Part shown: positions 15,237-22,243 of the stretch, one piece after another
Layout of the letters: each line of letters opens with the position of its first letter
Numbering within the stretch: the stretch's first letter is position 1
Source: a virus
Reading direction: 5' to 3' (one strand)
Length of the DNA stretch: 26,240 nt
Virus record (IMG/VR): IMGVR_UViG_3300031857_001190
Span: 1-26,240 of that record
Translations under genes and position numbers: made by a program
Notes under the pieces: model-generated
What the model was told of the DNA's origin: nothing
Database searches by the model: none
What the model saw: only the letters and a program-made list of their open reading frames with translations

Positions 15237-15461
15237 TTACTGCTTTTCAAGGTACGCAAACACCTTGTCAGCAATTTTTTGTTTGGGGTTGAAGTCTCCC
15301 GCAAACCAACCGTACACCGCCACCGTACTTACCCCTGCTACTTTTGCAATCACTGATACTGGGATACCAAGTTTGATGCATTTGCGCCCGATACGCACGC
15401 CTGTCTGCTTTATGTCCGCTTGCTTGTTCTTATGAACTGTTGATAGTGAATAGCCAATCAT
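15237..15461 (-). CDS. Helix-turn-helix DNA-binding protein
   Basis: A 74-residue protein with one helix-turn-helix: VSVIAKVAGVSTVAVYGWF (residues 35-53) fits helix, turn, recognition helix, as in Cro/CI-like or resolvase-like domains. The rest is a short basic N-terminus and a C-terminal helix. AAGGA followed after 5 bases by ATG supports the start. It sits between the single-stranded DNA-binding protein gene and the primase gene, with a strong hairpin just before its ribosome binding site. It could regulate the replication operon or bind the origin; neither can be chosen from sequence alone. Confidence 0.75.
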   Translation of the reverse strand: MIGYSLSTVHKNKQADIKQTGVRIGRKCIKLGIPVSVIAKVAGVSTVAVYGWFAGDFNPKQKIADKVFAYLEKQ

Positions 15462-15476
15462 ATGATTCCTTGTGAT

Positions 15477-15494
15477 TGGGGGCCGAAGCCCCCA
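15477..15494 (-). other. Stable hairpin with UUCG tetraloop between two genes
   Basis: On the minus strand TGGGGGC (15494-15488) and GCCCCCA (15483-15477) form a 7-base-pair stem closed by a C(UUCG)G tetraloop, among the most stable RNA loops known. It begins 5 bases after the stop of the SSB-like gene and ends shortly before the AAGGA of the HTH gene. No U run follows on either strand, so it is not a standard terminator; it could protect the 3' end of the SSB message, slow polymerase, or affect translation of the HTH gene. Confidence 0.7.
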
Positions 15495-15499
15495 TAAAT

Positions 15500-16384
15500 T
15501 TACGCAGTGCCGTCGTCATCAGCCCATTCGTCGAGAACATTCGCTACGCTCTTTGTCTCAACTTTCTTAGTAGCAACTTTCGTTGGCTCTTTCACAGGCT
15601 CTGCAACAGCAGGTGTGGGTTTAGCGAAGGTCGCAGGCAACGCTGGCTTGGACTCGTCAGTGCCATCGACTTGAGCAACAGTCATAACAACTGCGTTCAA
15701 CGCATCAGGCGTTTGGCCTTGGGTCTTGGCAGTAGCCATCTCTTCAACGCTCAATGGGCGCACAGCCTTGAACGTCAACTTCGGTGTGGCGCTTGCTGTA
15801 TCGAAGCGCATCTCTGTCACAACCGCAGTCACAGGGATACCATGTCCACCCAAGAACTTGGCGTACTGCTGTAGTGGCATCTTGCCGTTGTCGCCTGTGC
15901 CAAAGATTGACTGGGCTGGCAAGGTGAGTTGGTACACATCACCATCGATGTTGTTCTCCAATACCAACGCAATGCGGTGGCTGAAGCGGCAAGCACGACT
16001 GTCGCCTTGACCAGAACCCTTGATGTTCTGTTGGCAGTTCTGGCAGTTAGTAGCCTGTGGGTTCTTTGCAGACTTGTCAGGTGCAACACCATCGTTAGAC
16101 CAACACACAGGCGCAGAGTTCTGACCTTCTGTGTAAGTGCCAGAGTAGTAACTGCGTGAGGTCTTCTCAGCAGAGCGAACCACAACTACGTTCATGGCGC
16201 GGTCGTCATTTTGTGCAACTTCTTTACCACCAACAATCATGCGGAATACACCGCCACGGATAGACACACGCTTACCGCTACCACCGCCACCCATCAGGGC
16301 TTTAGTTGTTGCATCGAGTTCCAAGTTTTGGAAGTGGGCTGGGAGGGCGTTACCGCCTTGAGAAAACAGAGTGAGTTCAGACAT
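15500..16384 (-). CDS. Putative single-stranded DNA-binding protein with zinc motif and acidic tail
   Basis: I place the start at 16384 (MSELTLF), because AAGGA lies 8 bases upstream on the minus strand; an earlier in-frame ATG at 16408 lacks such a site. The 294-residue product has a beta-rich core with four Cys (Cys94, Cys114, Cys117, Cys132) that could bind zinc, an Ala/Pro/Lys-rich linker (about 248-280), and an acidic end DEWADDDGTA. A folded core followed by a flexible linker and acidic tip is the layout of replication SSBs such as T7 gp2.5 and T4 gp32, where the tail recruits polymerase and helicase. Position between the primase and polymerase genes agrees. The assignment rests on layout and context and could be wrong. 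Confidence 0.65.
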   Translation of the reverse strand: MSELTLFSQGGNALPAHFQNLELDATTKALMGGGGSGKRVSIRGGVFRMIVGGKEVAQNDDRAMNVVVVRSAEKTSRSYYSGTYTEGQNSAPVCWSNDGVAPDKSAKNPQATNCQNCQQNIKGSGQGDSRACRFSHRIALVLENNIDGDVYQLTLPAQSIFGTGDNGKMPLQQYAKFLGGHGIPVTAVVTEMRFDTASATPKLTFKAVRPLSVEEMATAKTQGQTPDALNAVVMTVAQVDGTDESKPALPATFAKPTPAVAEPVKEPTKVATKKVETKSVANVLDEWADDDGTA

Positions 16385-16580
16385 TTGTTTGTTCCTTAAT
16401 GATGTCAATGTTCATGTTGAAGTGGCGAGAAAGTTCGCTAGCAAAGAATCGATAACTCTTGCCAACGCGAACATACGGGATACGCTTGACTGGGTCTTTC
16501 TCCCGAATCAAAGCGTGGATGGTTGACGGGGCGACTTGCAATAGCTTTGCCACCTGCGCCAACGTAAGTGCAGTTTCCAA
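16377..16580 (-). CDS. Excisionase/MerR-type helix-turn-helix protein, TTG start
   Basis: A 67-residue protein that is almost only an HTH_17-type winged helix: LTLAQVAKLLQVAPSTIHAL (6-25), then RIPYVRVGKSYRFFASEL as the wing. This fold occurs in phage excisionases and small regulators. The start is TTG at 16580-16578, since AAGGAG lies 7 bases upstream and no ATG or GTG fits. The TTG follows the stop TAA of the upstream gene with no gap, and the 3' end overlaps the SSB-like gene by 8 bases. No integrase is in the window, so regulation of replication genes is as likely as excision. Confidence 0.8.
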   Translation of the reverse strand: METALTLAQVAKLLQVAPSTIHALIREKDPVKRIPYVRVGKSYRFFASELSRHFNMNIDIIKEQTNV

Positions 16581-16970
16581 TTAAGCTCTCCTTACAGTAA
16601 CTGTGTATTTGTTATCTACGTTCAGACCTGATGGTAAGAGGTCTGGGTTTTCACGTAGGAAGTTTTTCATGCTGAGTTGCGATATGCGTCTCTCAACAAG
16701 GTCAAGTGCATCGTGGTCACGAATGAACTTATGCATAGCGCCCCAGTCACCTGTCCAATAGCGGGTACTCATTGAACGAATGGCTGTGCCGTGCGAGGTC
16801 TTGATGCTTTCAGCACCAGTCGTCTTGCAGATTTCAAGAAGGTTAGATTCAACCATCTCCATCTGTTCTTTTATTGCGTTGTCTTGCGCTTCATATGCGG
16901 CCTTGATTTCGGCACGCTTATCGCGCATTTTTATGTAGACCTTTACAAGTCTGTCTGCTGTTATATCCAT
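16581..16970 (-). CDS. Coiled-coil phage protein with Gam-like layout, unknown function
   Basis: The 129-residue product begins with a long charged helix (about 1-45, coiled-coil-like), then a Thr/Arg/Trp strand region SMSTRYWTGDW, a helical segment with FIRDHDALDLVERRI, and an ending NPDLLPSGLNVDNKYTVTV. This order (coiled coil, beta strand, helices, a Pro-Gly turn, final strand) resembles the Gam family of phage proteins that bind DNA ends and block host RecBCD or Ku-like access. That is a layout comparison only; the key residues cannot be confirmed by eye. It is the first gene after the promoter at 16998-17025, with AAGGA shortly before ATG. Confidence 0.7.
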   Translation of the reverse strand: MDITADRLVKVYIKMRDKRAEIKAAYEAQDNAIKEQMEMVESNLLEICKTTGAESIKTSHGTAIRSMSTRYWTGDWGAMHKFIRDHDALDLVERRISQLSMKNFLRENPDLLPSGLNVDNKYTVTVRRA

Positions 16971-16997
16971 GTCTTTCCTTTCGCTGTTTTTTGGTTA

Positions 16998-17025
16998 ATC
17001 ATACATCACAACTTTACTTTGTCAA
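16998..17025 (-). promoter_or_regulatory. Consensus sigma-70 promoter upstream of the SSB-primase operon
   Basis: On the minus strand a perfect -35 box TTGACA (17025-17020) is followed after 16 bases by TATGAT (17003-16998), one mismatch from TATAAT. Transcription would begin near 16991, about 20 bases before the ATG at 16970. The -35 box overlaps the TGA stop (17024-17022) of the SNF2 helicase gene. It is the only promoter-like pair I found between genes of this block. Confidence 0.7.
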
Positions 17026-18575
17026 GTCCTTTCTAATTCATCTTTATAAAGTTCCATTAAATTAAATTGTGCTTGCTCTTTACTATCAAGGGCTTTGTAC
17101 AACTTAGCTTCTACTGGACTACCCATTAGTTTTACAACTAAACATTTATTTGTCTGCCCCGCCCTATGCACGCGGGCATTTGCTTGGGCGTATGTTTCGT
17201 AGGAAGTGATAGGCGACCACCACACTACGGTATTCGCGGCGTGCAAGGTGACACCGTGTGATGCTGCTTGGGGCTGTATGACAAGCACCCGTGGGTCAGC
17301 GTCTTCTTGGAATCGTTTGAAGATGTCGGTGCGCCTGCCTGCGGGTACACCACCGTGGATAACTTCTACTGTGTAGTTATCTTTGCGTAGGTTGTCATAC
17401 AAAAGTTCAATCGAATGTCTGAACGGCACAAACACAAGTACCTTGTTAGTGGACTCATCGATTACTTCTTTCAACACCTCGATGCGATTGCTAGCATCGA
17501 ACGACACGACTTCATCGTTGTCTGTGTACACAGCACCGCAAGATATTTGTAGCAACTTATTTAACTTAGCCGCCGCGTTGACTGCCGTGATTTCTTCGCC
17601 TGCCGCTTGCACCGCCATGACCTTGCGTAACTTGTTGTAGTACTTAAGCTGTTGTGGGGTAAGCGGTACTTCTCGCTCGGTGTACAGCATGTCTGGCAAG
17701 TCAAGGCATTGGTCTTTGGTAAAGCGTATAGCGGGTTGCAGTAGTGAGTTAACCACTTGCTCTGCGTCTACCTTGGGCACCCACTTGAACTGAGTAATCT
17801 TGTGCATCACTTGGTCGCGATACATAGTAAAACTGCGTGGTGTTGCAGATGGGTTGAGTAGTTTGGCTAGACCGTATGCATCAAGGGGCGACTGCGAAGC
17901 GGGCGTACCCGTCAACATCCACAGCCACATGTTTGGTTTAAGTATGCGGTTGAGTACCTTCCATCGGGTTGTGGTTGCTGTCTTATATGCGTTGGCTTCG
18001 TCAATCACAATCATGTCAAAGCCTGCGTTTGCTATGACATCTTCAACCACAGCTACACCATCGAAGTTAATGATGACGAACTCAGCATCTGAGTTAATGA
18101 TTTGCGCACGCTTTTCTTTACTGCCGTAGGCGATGCCTACCCTGCGGTGCATAGCCCCTTTGAAGATGTCGTTCTGCCATGCGGCTTGCATGATAGATAG
18201 TGGGCAGATAACTAGCACGCGCTTGATGTGCTTGGTGTTCATCAAGTAGTCGCATGCCCATGTAACAGATAGCGTCTTGCCTGTGCCCGGCTCGTTAAAG
18301 CAGAACGCTCTGCGGTGCAGAGTAAAGAAGGCTGATGTTTGTTTCTGATGAGTGAACGGCTGGTAAATTCCCGGCCAACTGTACTTAGCCACGATGGGCG
18401 ATGGCACGTTTTTGATACGTAAGTTTTTAAGTACCTGTGCTTCTTCCAAACCCCAATGCACCATGACTGTACTAACGTCACCTTCTTCTAGCAATGCGCT
18501 CTTCGGGATTACGTTTAGCACCTTGTGCGGGTTACGTAGTTTTAGTTTTAATGCTTTACCTTCAATGATTTCCAT
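17022..18575 (-). CDS. SNF2-type DEAD-like DNA helicase/translocase
   Basis: The start is taken as ATG at 18575 because GGAGA lies 5 bases upstream; the frame stays open to a TTG at 18647 within a hairpin, with no ribosome site. The 517-residue product has superfamily 2 motifs: Walker A NEPGTGKT (94-101), motif Ia/Ib region VICPLSIMQAAW, motif II IDEAN (191-195; DEAN instead of DEAH), motif III LTGTP (221-225), and in the second lobe the SNF2-like motif VI QANARVHRAGQTN. Phage SNF2 proteins are DNA-stimulated ATPases thought to translocate on duplex DNA in replication, recombination or repair, but roles are mostly unproven. It is preceded by a 197-base untranslated stretch, the longest gap of the block. 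Confidence 0.9.
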   Translation of the reverse strand: MEIIEGKALKLKLRNPHKVLNVIPKSALLEEGDVSTVMVHWGLEEAQVLKNLRIKNVPSPIVAKYSWPGIYQPFTHQKQTSAFFTLHRRAFCFNEPGTGKTLSVTWACDYLMNTKHIKRVLVICPLSIMQAAWQNDIFKGAMHRRVGIAYGSKEKRAQIINSDAEFVIINFDGVAVVEDVIANAGFDMIVIDEANAYKTATTTRWKVLNRILKPNMWLWMLTGTPASQSPLDAYGLAKLLNPSATPRSFTMYRDQVMHKITQFKWVPKVDAEQVVNSLLQPAIRFTKDQCLDLPDMLYTEREVPLTPQQLKYYNKLRKVMAVQAAGEEITAVNAAAKLNKLLQISCGAVYTDNDEVVSFDASNRIEVLKEVIDESTNKVLVFVPFRHSIELLYDNLRKDNYTVEVIHGGVPAGRRTDIFKRFQEDADPRVLVIQPQAASHGVTLHAANTVVWWSPITSYETYAQANARVHRAGQTNKCLVVKLMGSPVEAKLYKALDSKEQAQFNLMELYKDELERT

Positions 18576-18627
18576 GTCTTCTCCAATAGCAAATCGCTCC
18601 AAACGCGAATGTCGTTTGAAGTTTGGG

Positions 18628-18646
18628 TGGTACCTTACGGGTACCA
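18628..18646. repeat. Inverted repeat TGGTACC / GGTACCA upstream of the SNF2 gene
   Basis: Seven-base arms (18628-18634 and 18640-18646) separated by TTACG. It could be an operator or an RNA hairpin in the leader of the SNF2 gene. It lies in the 197-base gap between the HNH and SNF2 genes (18576-18772); apart from this and the hairpin at 18741-18770 I see no gene, promoter or RNA in that gap. Confidence 0.5.
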
Positions 18647-18740
18647 ATCGACTAAATCACCTACTCGGAATACCGATAGAAAGGGGAATAGGCTTTAGCT
18701 GGTGGGGTTAAAAGGGTATCAAACTTTAACAAAGCGCCCC

Positions 18741-18770
18741 CGTAGTCTCACTCTCACCTTACAGACTACG
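18741..18770. other. Hairpin just after the HNH gene
   Basis: CGTAGTCT (18741-18748) pairs with AGACTACG (18763-18770) around a 14-base loop. It starts 2 bases after the HNH stop codon on the minus strand. No U run follows on that strand, but on the plus strand the stem is followed by AATTATTTTTT, so it would be a plausible terminator only for antisense (rightward) transcription. Confidence 0.5.
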
Positions 18771-18772
18771 AA

Positions 18773-19051
18773 TTATTTTTTCTTGGGTTTGTTCACCTTC
18801 ACAGTATGGTCGCTGTTGCGACTGAACGAACGATTGGCGGATGCCGACTTCAACTGCAAGTTGCCCTTGCCTGCGCTACCACCTTTACTAAGTGGCACCT
18901 TGTGGTCAATGTCTTTACCCTTGCGGTTTATACCTTCGCGGTCGTACAAGTCACGGGCGTTCTCACGCTTGCGTCTTGCAGGGGCTTCGCCCCTCTCAAC
19001 TTGCTGTGTGTATTCTTTTTTGTAGGGGCGGGGCTTATTTACGTAGGGCAT
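18773..19051 (-). CDS. Small HNH endonuclease
   Basis: The 92-residue product is strongly basic and has the compact HNH core: DIDHKVPLSKGGSAGKGNLQ (47-66), then SASANRSF. His50 is the likely general base, Asn64 and Asn73 the other motif positions; the last is Asn rather than His (H-N-N variant). Standalone HNH proteins of this size occur in phage genomes as nicking or homing enzymes or packaging partners. The ATG is directly preceded by the stop TAA of the Cas4/RecB-like gene, with AAGGA 5 bases upstream. Here it lies among replication genes, so a homing or repair role fits better than packaging, but this is inference. Confidence 0.85.
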   Translation of the reverse strand: MPYVNKPRPYKKEYTQQVERGEAPARRKRENARDLYDREGINRKGKDIDHKVPLSKGGSAGKGNLQLKSASANRSFSRNSDHTVKVNKPKKK

Positions 19052-19729
19052 TTATTTCCTTCCACAGTGAGCGCACTCGCTCACCCAACAGTAATTCTTG
19101 CACAAACCATTGGGCTTTGCATTCCAAACGCCCGAACTATATGCGCCTTCTAGCATGGTGATGGTAGGCATCCAGTTGCCCCAGTAGCGGTGCTGTTGTT
19201 GGGCTTCGTAAACGGACGGCACGAACTTGCCCTCAGTCAGAAATAACAACCCGCCCTTGACCTTAGTCACCTTGGGAAACATCTTGAACACAGCCAACGC
19301 CATGAGTTCCAACTGACCAACGTCAGCGTAACGGCTCTTGCCAAGTTTGTAGTCCACGACCCGCGCTTCGCCCTTCTCTTCGTCCACGATGAGCAAGTCG
19401 GCTACGCCACGAAACCAGCAGTCGGGTGAGAAGAAGTCGCACGGCTCTAACGCTTCGGTCAAAGCCATTTTGATTTCGCAATACTTGGTGCCAGAGATAC
19501 GCTTCAACGACTCAAGCGGTTCTTGCATGAAGTCAAACTTCGGGGGTATGGGTACATCGTCACGAATATATAACTCAGCGGCTGTGTGTGCTTCCTTGCC
19601 ATACATGGCGGCTTCGCCCTCTGGCTCTTTCACATCCTTAATTACCTTGGTGTGGTAATACTTCTTTGGACAAGTTGAAAAAGTTTTCAGACTAGAAAAC
19701 GACCATGCTGGAATCTTATTAGCAATCAC
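19052..19729 (-). CDS. Cas4/RecB-like PD-(D/E)XK nuclease
   Basis: I choose the GTG at 19729 because the family core begins a few residues later (IPAWSFSSLKTFSTCPKKYY) and an earlier start would read far into the polymerase gene. The 225-residue product has the usual order: FSSLKTFSTCPKKY with Cys20, an early helix with His48, then GVADLLIVD with Asp111, VVDYKLGK with Asp126 and Lys128, and a helix with Gln139. The C-terminus has four Cys (210, 214, 219, 222), like the cluster-binding Cys of Cas4/AddB nucleases, so an iron-sulfur or zinc site is possible. It is probably a DNA exonuclease for recombination or recycling of host DNA. It overlaps the polymerase gene by 11 bases. Confidence 0.9.
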   Translation of the reverse strand: MIANKIPAWSFSSLKTFSTCPKKYYHTKVIKDVKEPEGEAAMYGKEAHTAAELYIRDDVPIPPKFDFMQEPLESLKRISGTKYCEIKMALTEALEPCDFFSPDCWFRGVADLLIVDEEKGEARVVDYKLGKSRYADVGQLELMALAVFKMFPKVTKVKGGLLFLTEGKFVPSVYEAQQQHRYWGNWMPTITMLEGAYSSGVWNAKPNGLCKNYCWVSECAHCGRK

Positions 19730-21623
19730 CGTATGACATCCCCATCCCGCTTTCGCAGTTGACTGGTAACCCTTCAGCCCATGATGGTGTCCAACGCATG
19801 CAGGATTCCACATAGGCTCGTGCCTCATCTGCTTCTTCTTGCCGCGCAACAATACCGATAGCATCGTGTACTGTAAGTACAACCTTGTACCGCTTGGCAA
19901 TTCGTAACATTTGTTCACCAATGATACACCGAGCGATTGCCTGTGTGAAGTTTTCTACAACCTTTCCACCATAAATTTTATTGATGCCCTTGCGGGTGGT
20001 GTACTGGAATTGGCGTTTACCCTCGCCATCCACAACCTCGACTAGCCCGCTATAGAACACATACAACCCGTTGGGTAAGCGGATGCGCCCACCACTCGGA
20101 CCAGCGTCTACAGTTAGCAAGCCGTTGCGACCCAAGTTCATGGTCTGCCCACGCGCCATACATCTCAGGGCTTCTTGGGATTCACGCCAGAGTTGCGGTA
20201 TCTTGGGGTACGTCTGGCGGTAAGTATCAATAATACGTTTCGCCTCATCATCTTCAATCTCCGTGCCAAGTGTTTTGAGTTGTAGTTGAAACTTCGGGCC
20301 ACCCATGCCGTACCCCGCGCCGAGAATCGTTGTCTTACCGACGAACCGTTCGTCTTTGCTAATCTTATCAACCGACTGGTTGTAGATAACAGATGCCATG
20401 ATTTTGTATACGTCCTCGCCATTTGCAAATGCCCCCACTAAATCGTCTTGCTCGGATTCCCACGCCAATGTGCGGGCTTCAATTTGTGATGAGTCAGCAT
20501 CGATAAACACATAGCCCTCTGGGGCAAGGATGGCTTGCTTGAGTTTGGGTGGTGGTTCGTCTTGCTTTTGGCGGGGTAAGTTCTGTAGGTTCACAGAGTC
20601 CGTACCACCCCACCGCCCTGTGTGTGCGGCGTAGTACTTCAACGGTACTGGGAATAACCCTCGCTTGGCGATGTCGATGAATCGTTGGGTGCGAGTCTCT
20701 TCAATCGTTGACTTTGTACCCAGCCTAGCCGCGACCAACGCTTGCACCCGTTTGTCTTCATGCTCTAGCAAATCTTGTAGGGCAGCATCTGTCTTGGCAA
20801 ATGCAAACGTCTCTTTGCCTGTGGTCATGCTTATCTTTAATGGGGGCGATACGCCTATAGACTCAAGCATCTTGGCAAACTTGGGGTTGCTCATTAACGT
20901 TTTGCGTACACCTGCCTTTACCTCTTCGTCACCCAGTATGTGTTTGACGGCTAAGTCTTTGTGGCCTACAGCTTGCAGTGCGTTGACCAAGTGGTTGGTC
21001 TTTTGCCCGACAGTCTCAGCAAGGTGTTGCTCTAACAGCACGCTATCGAGGCGCAGTACTGGGTCGATGAACATGCGTAGAGTCAGGTCAATCAGCTTTA
21101 GTTCTGACTTGGGAAACTTGCCCATCATTTTGTTAAAGATGTCGTAGGTTAACTGCACATCGTTCTTGCAGTACTCGCCATACTGGGCAAGTTCGGGCGC
21201 GGTGAACTGTACCAAGCGTTTGCCTTTGGCATCGTCCACCTCAGTACCCTTATGCCCCACGCCATATTGAACGGCAATGTTCTTGAGAGATACGCTTTGT
21301 TCTACGCCATGCAAAGCACGCGCCATCGACTGTGTATCGAGCCAGCCCATAGGTTTGATGCCATACCGCCAAGACAGGATAGACCCATCGAACATGGTGT
21401 TGTGTGCCAGTACAAGCGAGTCCGCCCAAGGCAGTTGGTCAAGTGCCGCCGCTACTAGCAGTTCGCTACCTGATACCCACTTGGGTGGTGCGTCATCTAT
21501 CTTGTAAGCAAAACCAATCGTCTGAAACAAACCAGCCCGCACATACTCTTCAGTGCTTATCTTGCTAAGGCTGTAGTCTTGGTCGTAGTAAGTTTCAAAA
21601 TCTATTGTAATTAGGTGAGTCAT
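19719..21623 (-). CDS. polA: Family A DNA polymerase with 3'-5' exonuclease domain
   Basis: The 634-residue enzyme copies phage DNA. The N-terminal DEDDy exonuclease has DFET (Asp8, Glu10), HNTMFDGS (Asp79) and YCKND (Tyr151, Asp155). The polymerase domain has TGRWGG (335-340), motif A FIDADSSQIEARTLAW (373-388), the O-helix RFVGKTTILGAGYGMGG (426-442) and motif C VLTVHDAIG. Aligning the O-helix with E. coli Pol I places Lys430 at Lys758, Tyr438 at Tyr766 and Leu434 at Phe762. No 5'-3' exonuclease domain is present, as is usual in phages. AAGGA lies 10 bases before ATG, and the gene overlaps the upstream unknown gene by 29 bases. Confidence 0.95.
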   Translation of the reverse strand: MTHLITIDFETYYDQDYSLSKISTEEYVRAGLFQTIGFAYKIDDAPPKWVSGSELLVAAALDQLPWADSLVLAHNTMFDGSILSWRYGIKPMGWLDTQSMARALHGVEQSVSLKNIAVQYGVGHKGTEVDDAKGKRLVQFTAPELAQYGEYCKNDVQLTYDIFNKMMGKFPKSELKLIDLTLRMFIDPVLRLDSVLLEQHLAETVGQKTNHLVNALQAVGHKDLAVKHILGDEEVKAGVRKTLMSNPKFAKMLESIGVSPPLKISMTTGKETFAFAKTDAALQDLLEHEDKRVQALVAARLGTKSTIEETRTQRFIDIAKRGLFPVPLKYYAAHTGRWGGTDSVNLQNLPRQKQDEPPPKLKQAILAPEGYVFIDADSSQIEARTLAWESEQDDLVGAFANGEDVYKIMASVIYNQSVDKISKDERFVGKTTILGAGYGMGGPKFQLQLKTLGTEIEDDEAKRIIDTYRQTYPKIPQLWRESQEALRCMARGQTMNLGRNGLLTVDAGPSGGRIRLPNGLYVFYSGLVEVVDGEGKRQFQYTTRKGINKIYGGKVVENFTQAIARCIIGEQMLRIAKRYKVVLTVHDAIGIVARQEEADEARAYVESCMRWTPSWAEGLPVNCESGMGMSYGDC

Positions 21624-21945
21624 TAACTGTTTGTCCTTTTTCGTATTCTTCTATTAGTTTTCTTTTGTCGTTTTTTCTTGGCTCAAGCGCATCGCCAGAA
21701 ACGATTTGCTCTAGCATATGTTTATGCATATCTTTAAGATATATGGTTCGATAGGTTGCTAGTAGTACGTCAACCTCTTCTTTAGACAAAGCCCAAAGCG
21801 CACCATAGCGTCCACCTCTTGCTACTTCTTGCAACGCTTCTATAAGAGTTTCCCAACGACCTCTGGGACTGTAGTGCATGAACTCTTCGGGGTTAGTTTG
21901 CATGCGGGCTAACACCAACTGGGTGTAATCAGAAAAGCTTTCCAT
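21595..21945 (-). CDS. Unknown phage protein next to the polymerase
   Basis: The 116-residue product begins with two amphipathic helices with aromatic residues (FSDYTQLVLARM, HYSPRGRWETLIEAL), then a helical middle with LLATYRTIYL and a Lys/Glu-rich, probably flexible C-terminus ending NDSPNYNRF. No motif is recognised. GAGGA lies 6 bases before ATG. It overlaps both the VRR-NUC gene (17 bases) and the polymerase gene (29 bases), suggesting coupled translation and a replication-related accessory role. Confidence 0.7.
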   Translation of the reverse strand: MESFSDYTQLVLARMQTNPEEFMHYSPRGRWETLIEALQEVARGGRYGALWALSKEEVDVLLATYRTIYLKDMHKHMLEQIVSGDALEPRKNDKRKLIEEYEKGQTVNDSPNYNRF

Positions 21946-22243
21946 ATAAATCCTCTATCTTCATCAGCCATTCTTTCAACTGGCCTACGTTTGTTTCGTT
22001 GATGACCCACGCTGTGCCGTGTGCCTTGCGTATCTTGGCAATCTCGCGCTCTTGCAAGACTGTTGTTACACCCTTACCCGCTTTGCACTCGATGGCTATG
22101 AAGTGCCCATCAAGACAGCAGATGATGTCGGGTATGCCTTGTCTGCCGTAGCCGTTGGCGGGCGGGCAGAAGTAATAGACACCATGCTCATCGAGTATGG
22201 TGCGTACCGCGTGCTTGACCTTGACTTCAGGTGTCTGAGCCAT
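21929..22243 (-). CDS. VRR-NUC domain nuclease
   Basis: The start at 22243 (MAQTPEV) is chosen because GAGGA lies 8 bases upstream and the remaining 104 residues match the usual VRR-NUC size; longer starts would read into the DUF3310 gene. The fold is seen as an N-terminal helix with KVKHAVRTILDE, then GIPDIICCLDGHFIAIECKAG (37-57) with Asp39, Glu52 and Lys54 as the PD...(D/E)XK centre, and TVLQEREIAKIRKAHG after it, with Gln64. VRR-NUC nucleases cleave branched DNA; phage members are thought to resolve replication or recombination intermediates. It overlaps DUF3310 by 17 bases. Confidence 0.9.
   Translation of the reverse strand: MAQTPEVKVKHAVRTILDEHGVYYFCPPANGYGRQGIPDIICCLDGHFIAIECKAGKGVTTVLQEREIAKIRKAHGTAWVINETNVGQLKEWLMKIEDLYGKLF

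Noticed and set aside
15476-15874. Plus-strand frame of 132 residues
   Set aside because: Antisense to the SSB-like gene, begins within the hairpin, no supporting signal.
18573-18647. Longer N-terminus for the SNF2 helicase from a TTG at 18647
   Set aside because: No ribosome site, start inside a hairpin, whereas the ATG at 18575 has GGAGA at good spacing.
18690-18770. tRNA-like string ending in CCCCACCA on the minus strand
   Set aside because: The acceptor ends do not pair at tRNA distance and the T-loop spacing is wrong.
18741-18781. Rightward intrinsic terminator
   Set aside because: Stem is short with a 14-base loop and an interrupted T run, and no rightward gene precedes it; kept only as a hairpin.
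19719-19921. Longer N-terminus for the Cas4/RecB-like nuclease
   Set aside because: It would overlap the polymerase gene by 200 bases and encodes nothing like the family; GTG at 19729 fits the known N-terminal motif.
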